Positions 56,492-64,000 of a stretch of 64,000 nt of DNA are shown here, one piece after another. The position numbers were made by a program, and so were the translations under genes. This stretch comes from Branchiostoma lanceolatum (taxonomy: Eukaryota; Chordata; Leptocardii; Amphioxiformes; Branchiostomatidae). The notes below the pieces were generated by a model. It was not told where the DNA came from and did not search any database. It saw only the letters and a program-made list of their open reading frames with translations. The stretch's first letter is position 1, and each line of letters begins with the position of its first letter. The DNA is taken from positions 1,602,001 through 1,666,000 of the forward strand of contig NC_089731.1 of the NCBI RefSeq assembly GCF_035083965.1, in the 5' to 3' direction.

Positions 56492-59392
56492 ATGACAACC
56501 ACAAGGCGTGGAAGCGTCTTCGCTCTAGTGTTATTCGTGGCGACGTGGAATGGAACAGGTTGCACCGCCGTTCAGTCAAACCTAGATTGTTGCCAGAGCA
56601 ATCCCGGATCCAATGTCGCATTACTGACATGTTGGAGATCCTGTTATTTCCGCAACATCCCCGCGCCGTTGCCGCCTAATTTGAAACAATTGTTGATACG
56701 GCAACAGAATATCACAAAGATCAAAGCAGGGGATTTTCCCCGTCGTGATATTTTGGAGAGTCTGTCTATCTGGGACAGTAACGTGGCGGTGCTACAACCT
56801 GGGGCCTTTGATGGCTTGCCTTCTATGACAGCACTAGACCTTCGTCTGAACAAGATCAGTCGACTGGAGTCAGAGACTTTTAAAGGACTGGCCCTGCTTG
56901 GTTATATCAACTTGGATGATAACGAGATACATCACATCGACAGAAAGGCTTTTGCCGGGCTCGTCAGACTCAAAACACTTGGCCTGAATAGGAACTGCCT
57001 TTCTAGCGTTCCCAGAGGGATTCGCTCGACTCTTAACGTTGAACTTCAACTGACTGAGAACCCCTTGGCGTCAATAGGAGATGTCGACGAGCTACGCCAC
57101 ATCTCCTCTCTAAGGTGGCCCGTAGCAATGATGCAGATGCAGTGCGACTGCAAACTGAGGGAAATGAAGAGATTTCTTCTGGAAAATCAACACCTGCGAT
57201 GGCACATCTGGTGCGTAGTGGGGGATATCAGTAGGGGAATCAGGTATGTAGCTTGGGAGGATCTCAGGTGCTCCTCACCTGACGTGTCCCTTACGTTAAA
57301 CAACGGGGCCGCCACAGGTGAGGTCTCCTTCACCTGCCGTACAGACTGCAAGGAAGGTCTGGCGTTCGCGTGGATCGCACCAAGTGGAGACCACAGACCA
57401 CCGAGCTTCGAGTACTCCATGGACTACAGGCACGTGAGCGACTCGTCTTGCAAAGGCTCGCCCGTCACTACCTGGGAAACGAGGAGAATGTGCTACTCCG
57501 TGTTGGACATCCCTGCGGTTGGTAGAGACGCAGATGGCAAGTACACGTGTCAGGTGACAGCTGACCATACAGACAATGCGAGCGTATCCACCGTGCTGAC
57601 CCTTAGAAGCGGTACTGGGAAAGGTACCAGAGGATACAGCCCGGCGCTCACCGTCAATAGTGCCCCCGAGAACATGACCAGAGCGGCGGCGGAGCTCTCC
57701 GTCAGTAATGGCACTGAGAAAATGACCAGAGCGTCAAGCCCGGAGCTCCAGCCGACAGACGTAGCCGTCACACCGCCAACAAGGGATAGAGGTGTCGGAA
57801 CGGAGACCACAAATCGCCCGGGGATTGGATTGTCCACAGCTCGGCTTATTCTTGCGGGTCTGGGTTTCTGTGGATTTTTCCTTATGTTCGTAGTGATCGC
57901 CGCCTGTGTGAGCAGGTGCAAAGCAGGTGGTGCAGAAGGACACCACGACACCGATGACCGGTCTTCTGATGATCCCACAAGAGGACAATACGAAAATGAC
58001 GACCAGTTTTCGGACATGGACGAAGCAAGAAGCAGACAATATGAGAACGATGACCAGTTTTCAGACGCAGGAGGATCCAGGGAAAGACATTACGAGAACG
58101 ATGACCAGTTTTCGGACACGGACGAAGCTAGAAGCAGACATTACGAGAACGACAACCAGTTTTCGGACACGGACGAAGCAAGAAGCAGACCATACGAGAA
58201 TGACGACCAGTTTTCGGACACGGACGGAGCTAGAGGCAGACACTACGAAAACGATGACCAGTTCTCAGACGCAGGAGGAGCCAGAGGTGGTCACTACGAG
58301 AACGATGACCAGTTTTCAGACTCAGAAGAAGCAAAAGGACGACACTACGAAAACGACGACCAATTCTCCGATGACGATGTGAGGAAAGCCCCTGGCAAGC
58401 CGACCAGTGGTGGACCACGGAAGACATCTTTCACTGCTAAAGCCAAAAGGAGAGGTCGTCGTCACATCAAGAGAGGCTTGGTCAAAACAAGAGCAATGTC
58501 AATGTCAAACAACAAAACAACCAGGGCGGTAACATGCATTGTTGCTATTCACGCTGAGGCACAAGCAGGTGATCACTATGACAACGAAAGGAAAACCTCT
58601 AGACAAAACCTCGACGACAGGAACTCTACGGGAACTTCGCCCAGTGGGGGAACTGATGACAACAATCAGACAGCTGGGCACTATGACAACGACAAGAACT
58701 TCAAAGGTTTGGCGTCAAACACCGCCATGAGAACTGATGACGACAGCGACTCTCATCATGACTACATGTCGTTACCTCAGAACAGAGCGGCAGGACGGGG
58801 GACTGGACATGGATCCGGAGAAGAGGATGTCAAAGATGAAGGCGACGATCCTGTCTCCACGTCTGCAAGTGCCGTTGAGGGATCAGAGCATGGGTATGTG
58901 AAACTCCCTGGGACGGAAAATGTCGACGCTAAGTCTGACCACACATTTGTGAAATTTCCTGGGACGGAAGATGCTGACCACATTTATATGATACTTCCCG
59001 GGACAGAAAATGCCGGAGATAACTCTGACCACACCTATGTGACATTTCCTGATACGGAAAATGCCGACGACAACTCTGATCACACTTATGCGACCTTCCC
59101 TGACTCAAAGGATGCTGAAGGACAGCAAATGAAAACAGAACAAAATGACGGACATGTTCTAGGTCCAGTCCCCGGTTTACCTGACGAACAGGACGACCCT
59201 GGCAACCCTGATCACGTTTATTTGACGTTTCCTGACAGTGAAACTGACAATGCTGGAGAACAGCAAGCAGAAAGGAATGCGGAAGATGTGCAAGTTTCAG
59301 ACCGAGCGCCCGCAGTGTCCGAATTAAATCTAAACTCTGATCATGTCGATGTGACGGTTCACGACAGAAGAACCACACGGGATGAGCAGTGA
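56492..59392 (+). CDS. LRR-Ig transmembrane receptor with repetitive tyrosine tail (966 aa, intronless)
   Basis: Signal peptide (residues ~1-26, FALVLFVATWNGTG). A Cys-containing N cap (CCQSNPG, CWRSC) leads into LRRs at ~60-180 (MTALDLRLNKISRLES, LGYINLDDNEIHHIDR, LKTLGLNRNCLSSVP). LRR C cap ~216-262 (CDCKLREMKRFLL). One Ig domain ~263-370 ending DADGKYTCQVTA. Thr/Ser-rich stem, then a membrane helix ~448-472 (LAGLGFCGFFLMFVVIAAC). The ~490-residue tail has eight 17-residue repeats of YENDDQFSD (~499-640), two YDN sites (~694, ~730) and eight units of the type DHxYxx(L/F)P (~755-955). LRR plus Ig ectodomains serve in adhesion, neuronal or immune recognition. pYxN is the GRB2 SH2 consensus, so phosphotyrosine signalling is likely (inference). 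It has no introns, unlike its neighbours. The ligand is unknown. Confidence 0.85.
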   Translation: MTTTRRGSVFALVLFVATWNGTGCTAVQSNLDCCQSNPGSNVALLTCWRSCYFRNIPAPLPPNLKQLLIRQQNITKIKAGDFPRRDILESLSIWDSNVAVLQPGAFDGLPSMTALDLRLNKISRLESETFKGLALLGYINLDDNEIHHIDRKAFAGLVRLKTLGLNRNCLSSVPRGIRSTLNVELQLTENPLASIGDVDELRHISSLRWPVAMMQMQCDCKLREMKRFLLENQHLRWHIWCVVGDISRGIRYVAWEDLRCSSPDVSLTLNNGAATGEVSFTCRTDCKEGLAFAWIAPSGDHRPPSFEYSMDYRHVSDSSCKGSPVTTWETRRMCYSVLDIPAVGRDADGKYTCQVTADHTDNASVSTVLTLRSGTGKGTRGYSPALTVNSAPENMTRAAAELSVSNGTEKMTRASSPELQPTDVAVTPPTRDRGVGTETTNRPGIGLSTARLILAGLGFCGFFLMFVVIAACVSRCKAGGAEGHHDTDDRSSDDPTRGQYENDDQFSDMDEARSRQYENDDQFSDAGGSRERHYENDDQFSDTDEARSRHYENDNQFSDTDEARSRPYENDDQFSDTDGARGRHYENDDQFSDAGGARGGHYENDDQFSDSEEAKGRHYENDDQFSDDDVRKAPGKPTSGGPRKTSFTAKAKRRGRRHIKRGLVKTRAMSMSNNKTTRAVTCIVAIHAEAQAGDHYDNERKTSRQNLDDRNSTGTSPSGGTDDNNQTAGHYDNDKNFKGLASNTAMRTDDDSDSHHDYMSLPQNRAAGRGTGHGSGEEDVKDEGDDPVSTSASAVEGSEHGYVKLPGTENVDAKSDHTFVKFPGTEDADHIYMILPGTENAGDNSDHTYVTFPDTENADDNSDHTYATFPDSKDAEGQQMKTEQNDGHVLGPVPGLPDEQDDPGNPDHVYLTFPDSETDNAGEQQAERNAEDVQVSDRAPAVSELNLNSDHVDVTVHDRRTTRDEQ
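57986..58380 (+). repeat. In-frame 51-bp minisatellite coding YENDDQFSD repeats
   Basis: Eight units of 17 codons with only scattered changes; each keeps Tyr-Glu-Asn and DQFSD, while the linker alternates between (T/M)DEARSR, AGG(S/A)R and SEEAKGR. DNA identity between units is high, so copy number may vary between alleles. Confidence 0.9.
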
Positions 59393-59436
59393 GGGGTGGA
59401 ACAATTGGACTTTTGATAACATTAACAGGTTTGGAA

Positions 59437-59442
59437 AATAAA
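59437..59442 (+). terminator. Poly(A) signal of the LRR-Ig gene
   Basis: AATAAA 45 bases after the stop codon; further AATAAA motifs at about 59888 and 60070 could serve longer forms. Confidence 0.5.
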
Positions 59443-60400
59443 GGCAGAGATCGATATTCTCAGAATGCTTTGATAGCAATTAGAAATTTTGAAACCTATC
59501 TATTGTAGTGTATTGATATAGAATATTTTGTAGCAAAGTTTTGTTTTACTGAATATTTTATTCTAGTACATGTAAGACTTAATGAAATGGGTCAGTGGGC
59601 AATACCACAGCTCTTGACAGAATGGCGATTGATTGTTGTAATTATACCGCTGAACAAAGCATGCTGCACATTTCCAATCGGTACCGGTCATGCCGGATAT
59701 GTTGTCAACGTCACGGGTTGTGCTGGTCACTATGGAAACGCCCCGTGCCGAGTAGACTCGTTTGTATCAAGATTTAGATTTGATTAGAAAACAGCACCGC
59801 ATACAGGATCAAACTGTACCGCCTACGTAGTTTATTCATCAAGTGTCAGAAAACATGCCTTGATATGAAAGACTGATGTATATTTACGAATAAATGGTAT
59901 TCTGGAGCTTATCACGCCTCTATAGATAATGTTCACATTGTAGATCTACTAGTGCTGTTCATGTATATTTGATATCAATCATTTTGTCCAGCATTAGATA
60001 TTTTACAAAATGTCCGTGATTACTATACAGTATTGAGCTTACTTTTGATACAACGTGTAAAATCATTAAGAATAAAGTTATGTTTGCACAATATTTTCTT
60101 GGCTTTACCTAAAACTAACTAGGCAAGACCAAGGCAATAGCAAACCGCCACCAAAACGCATCTGATTTGTGAGCTACGTTAAGAAAGTACAACAGTTAGA
60201 ACAGTTTTATATCTCCAAGTAGTTAAATGTTGTTAGCTATATTATATATTATATGCCTATATAACATATATAGAAAAGGCCGTGTGTTAACAACTTAATA
60301 TGCTACTTATCGATAGGCATGACGCATGTCAAACTATGGAAATAATTGTTCTTAAATGATGACGTCAGAGACGTAAGCTTAAAAGGTGAAATGTAACATA

Positions 60401-63400
60401 TCAAATCTCATCAGCGCCTACGTACAACACATTATCAGTGTCACCCTCCTGACTTACGCCCCCGAATTCCCCTGCACTTTCGTACAAGACGTTCTCAACT
60501 TCTCCCGATTCTTTCTTAACCGGTTTCGCGTAAAGATCCTCCACATTTCGTGCCCTTTTTGCCTTGTTCTTATCAGGTTTACTGTACATGGCTTCCAGCC
60601 TATCCGAGTCTGACGTCACGTTAGGCTGACCAATGGCGGAGTAGCTACAGGTTGCCCCTGACAACGCCAGCTGGACCCCGCCCTCCTCCTCCCTGATAGA
60701 GTCGTACGTCGGCTCCGGGGAGCGATCAGCTGTGACGTCAGGAGGTGGTGCGCTAGATGGGACTGACGTTGGGCTGGAAATTAAACACTTTTGCTTATTT
60801 TCTTACTGTATAAATTAGTATTTTAATTTCTAGATATCAAATACATGGTATTTTACGTTCACGTGAGTCGAGATTCCAGAATAGGATTGTTCAGCTATAG
60901 CCGATGCTGTAGGGCTTATGATCATGGTAAATAGTGACCAACGGAGGCCATATATGACTTGGACATCATGGCTATGACGTCCCCAAAATACATCACATAA
61001 ACACAAGAAATTCTTAAACCATGGGTGATTCTGTCGCTAAATGCAACTGAAGCAGCAGCGTCTATACTATTAAGCACATTGTCCAAATAAACTACCTTCT
61101 CCTCCGTTTCATCACTATGACAACCGTTGCTATGGCAGCCGCCAGAAGTACAACCCCGCCTGCTGCAGCTCCGATGGCGATAGGCAGTGTGTTGTTGTTG
61201 TTATGGGGCGCTTCTGGAGTGATAACTAATAGAACTCGGTTATACACATGCAGAAGGGATTGTATCTCTAAGCGTGGTTTCCTACAAACTGAAAAGATGC
61301 CCATCATTATTGCATTTCGTATCTCCATTGTATACAGTCACACGGATCAGTTGCGCTTTCGAATTGCACACGACGACGTACCTATATATGAGCTCGATCC
61401 TTTTTTTTGGCAATAAATTTGGCCAAATCTCTGGATAAACACTTACTTCTTCGTCCAACGCCTCCGTCCGTGGGAACCGAAGGTAATGTTTGACGTGGAA
61501 CTCGACCTTTTGCTGTCGTTTGTGCGATGGTTTTCACCGTAAACATGGTAATCATCGTCGCTTTAGTTGTTCTTCTAGTTGATTGCACAGGGCGGGTTGT
61601 TGAATGGGTGGGGATGCCACCCGTGTCTGAGACTGCAAAAAGTTTATGACATCATTTCCGTGTCAAAATATTGTATTAAAACGTACCCTAAAATAGCGAA
61701 AATAAGTCTACAATATACGTATTTCACTATTGAAACGATATCGTTTTCATGTCTATGATATCAGCTCGGGACAAAAATACCGTTATATTCCGTTTTACGC
61801 AACAAAGTCCACTGATGATCCTGCATATACAATTCAAACTCTACTTCTGGATAAATCACGGAGATTACTTCCGAACGTTTCGAGTGACATCCATCACTCT
61901 TCTTCAGCGTCACTTGTATGAGTATTGTTTACCTGGATGTTTAACCTTCATTAATGCACGCTTACTTTCATAGCACATGTAAATCATCGATGGACATTAC
62001 ATGGCATCATCATGAACTGCATGTGTCTCTACTCTATTCTCCAAGCAGAGGCTTCGATCGAGAGGGGTAGTTTTGTCCGGGATTTTAACGTTAACGTTCC
62101 TCTCCTCTCAGTGAGAGGGATTTTAACGTTCCTCTCCTCTCAGTGAGAGGGATTTTAACGTTCCTCTCCTCTCAGTGAGAGGAGAGGAACGTTAAAATCC
62201 CGGACAAAACTACCCCTCTCGATCGAAGCCTCTGCTTGGAGAATGTCTCTACTCATTCATTCCGACGATGACGATATGCTTAAGATGATGATATCCAGCT
62301 TACCAATAATTAAAGTGCCGGTCTGTTGACGACCAACCACTGCGTTAGAAACGGGCGGTACATCTGTTTGCCTGGTAACCGATTTTGTAATTGTAGAACT
62401 TGTGACAGGTTGAGATGTGGAGGCTTTGTATGTAGCAGGAAGAGCTGTGGAAATTACTCTGCTGGGTGGTGATGCCTCTGCGTTTGAAATAATCAAAAAT
62501 TGAATATAAAATGACAATATATATTAGCCTGGGTTTGCCATCCTGTCTAATTTATACAGAGGCTTATGTACTCTCCCGATTGGAAATCTCTATTTTCTCA
62601 TAATGAGCTCCTAAAGCTGTTGACGACTTACTAAAAAACCTTATACCTATTGACGACGAGAAAATTTTGCGATTAACGTATAACAGACGTGGAAAATAAA
62701 TGACAATAAGGGGTGGAATTATGTCACACTAATCAAGTTATGGCATTACGTATAAAAAAATATGAATGCGAGTTGCGTACATAAATTTTGCACTATACAA
62801 TCAGTTTGCCAGCTTCTATGAATTAAAGATATGTGAGAAGTTCGTCATAGTTACCGATTTGGCAGATGTAAGAAACACTCAAAGTGCACTCAGTGGCAAG
62901 GGACCCAATTAAATCATTCCTGCCCAACAGTGACCCGCTACAGACCCGCTTGTGTCGACAAAAGTTTCTGACATGCTCCGTAATGTCCTGGGAACGACAT
63001 GCTCTACAGTTCACACTGTCGGGCTGACGTCTACAACAAGAAGCTTGCCCGTAAATTGCGGACGTGACGACAATGGTCTGGGAAGGAGTCCCGTCACATC
63101 TGAGTGTCCCTGTACCGGTCAGCGGGCAAAATCGTTCTGCATACGAACATAATGTAATACAGTATATAATAAGTTTATTGCAAATTCCTGCCCGAAGGCT
63201 GATTGCAAATAATATAGATAAAAGACCATGGTACCGGGGAATGCGGAAGTATCTGATTAATTAGTACGAGATGGAACAAAACAAAACAAAAAACCTTCAC
63301 TTCACAAGGCTTTCAAAGATACTTCATGCACCTCACTGCATCAATGATCATGTAAACGGTTATGCATGTGATGATTGATAATCTGCCCGTATCAACTGTG

Positions 63401-63670
63401 GTCTCCGCATAAGAAAATTAAATAATTTTGCTTGGAAGAAATCACACTGCGTCATACCAGTATAACACCACACCACAGCACAAGCTCATGTAACACATAT
63501 TCATTCATTCATTCATAATAATACACATGCAAGTCTAAATGTATCAAACTATTTGATTCTGAGAGAATTTACATATACAAACCGCGGGATACGGTGGTGG
63601 ACAGGCAGTTGTTCAGTGTTACGAACAGAGACAGGGTTACCACCGCAAGGCTTAGCTTATAACGTTGCAT
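60401..63670 (-). CDS. SUEL/Gal-lectin receptor with Thr/Ser stalk and tyrosine tail (6 exons, 406 aa)
   Basis: Exons: 63670-63583 (signal peptide, LSLAVVTLSLFVTLNNC), 63136-62855, 62477-62304, 61632-61447, 61213-61096, 60773-60401; 1,221 nt in frame. Exon 2 is a SUEL-type lectin domain (residues ~33-121): LRCDG, IVVTSAIYGQ, CC, a Cys-rich middle (CRHKRVCSG) and the closing SVSYICQ, as in rhamnose-binding lectins. Exons 3 and 4 are a Thr/Ser/Pro-rich, probably O-glycosylated stalk. Exon 5 has the membrane helix (AAAGGVVLLAAAIATVVIV) and KRRRR stop-transfer. Exon 6 is a ~120-residue tail with tyrosines in PTYDSI, SYSAI, MYSKP, LYAKP, VLYES and VLYVG. The first four introns are all phase 1. A receptor for galactosyl or rhamnosyl sugars is plausible; signalling partners are unknown. 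It converges on the LRR-Ig gene. Confidence 0.8.
61821..61960. mobile_element. Repeat with hammerhead-like core (family of 11285)
   Basis: On the minus strand: AAGGTTAAACATCCAGGT, then CTGAAGA, GAGTGA, TGGATG, TCACTC, GAAAC (61907-61877) and AGTTTGAATTGTATATG. In intron 3 of the lectin receptor gene. Confidence 0.6.
62035..62245. mobile_element. MULE-like MITE with internally amplified core, 9-bp duplication
   Basis: Same ends and 56-nt arms as 35205-35326 (TATTCTCCAAGCAGAGG...). The core has grown: a ~32-bp unit TTCCTCTCCTCTCAGTGAG... is present three times before the right arm. Flanks TCTCTACTC at 62026-62034 and 62246-62254 are identical. In intron 3 of the lectin receptor. Confidence 0.9.
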
Positions 63671-63829
63671 GTTGGTTCCTAAACAACGCGTCACGGGTTC
63701 CCAGTTCACAAAATAACTCGAGTTTAAACTAAGGTATACAACATATAGTTTGTAAGACCATAAAAGAAATCTGTGGTTAGAGTTTGACTTAGACTGTTCT
63801 GCTTCTGACTGAGATTTCCGGGTCACTAA

Positions 63830-64000
63830 TTATTTCTGTTTGGATGCGTCGATGTCCCCAGGCTAGCCGTTAGGGCCATTGTCAGTACCGCCACTTCGCG
63901 ATTTTTGTATGAACTGCAGTAAGTTTCACACCTGCCGCCATAACGCTCAGCGCGCATGCGCGAGTCGAGAACTCTGGGAGAGCCGCTTTCGACTCAGTGG
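63830..64000 (+). promoter_or_regulatory. Probable promoter at the right edge
   Basis: The sequence turns GC/CpG-richer and contains GCGCATGCGC (63952-63961), a full NRF1 palindrome. Such a site close to a start of transcription suggests a housekeeping gene beginning right of the window, divergent from the lectin receptor. No exon is visible yet. Confidence 0.4.

Noticed and set aside
57550-59378. Minus-strand frames opposite the LRR-Ig tail
   Set aside because: Repetitive shadows of the minisatellite; no start context or domains.

Overview
The window is animal nuclear DNA: intron-rich genes, no operons, and a dense, young repeat load. The gene set and the repeat style (many foldback MITEs, several tRNA-headed SINEs, receptors built from lectin or LRR-Ig modules) fit a deuterostome, most likely a lancelet (Branchiostoma). 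That assignment is inference from family resemblance and no database was searched.

Layout. 1-240: last coding exon of an unidentified + strand gene. 300-2,600: an intronless membrane-protein gene on the - strand and a truncated copy of its 5' end. 2,600-20,900: gene-poor, full of repeats (SINEs, a LINE 3' end, foldback elements, 164-bp, 325-bp and ~178-bp tandem arrays). 20,968-54,495: a compact block of four conserved genes, each rebuilt exon by exon with all intron phases closing: MRPS22 (+, 8 exons, 346 aa), ELP5 (-, 9 exons, 306 aa), UBXN10-like (+, 3 exons, 385 aa; head-to-head with ELP5 over 270 bp) and PLEKHM2/SKIP (-, 21 exons, 1,040 aa). 56,492-59,392: an intronless LRR-Ig transmembrane receptor whose tail carries eight tandem YEN repeats and a second array of YxxL/F-type units. 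60,401-63,670: on the - strand, converging on it, a six-exon receptor with a SUEL/Gal-lectin domain, a Thr/Ser-rich stalk, a membrane helix and a tyrosine-rich tail. The far right edge looks like another promoter.

How the genes relate. MRPS22 (mitoribosome small subunit), ELP5 (Elongator, tRNA wobble modification), UBXN10 (p97/VCP adaptor) and PLEKHM2 (lysosome-kinesin adaptor) are unrelated housekeeping functions; only ELP5 and UBXN10 are likely to share a promoter. The two receptors have tails suited to phosphotyrosine signalling and look like accessory, immune-type surface genes.

Most unusual points: (1) repeated partial duplication of exon edges ('ghost exons') in MRPS22, ELP5 and PLEKHM2, including a half-exon in MRPS22 that differs from the real one only at synonymous sites; (2) hammerhead-ribozyme-like cores in two diverged repeat families, with a compensated stem and an identical loop; (3) the LRR-Ig receptor tail with eight GRB2-type pYxN sites; (4) non-autonomous DNA-transposon families with readable 9-bp and 8-bp target-site duplications.
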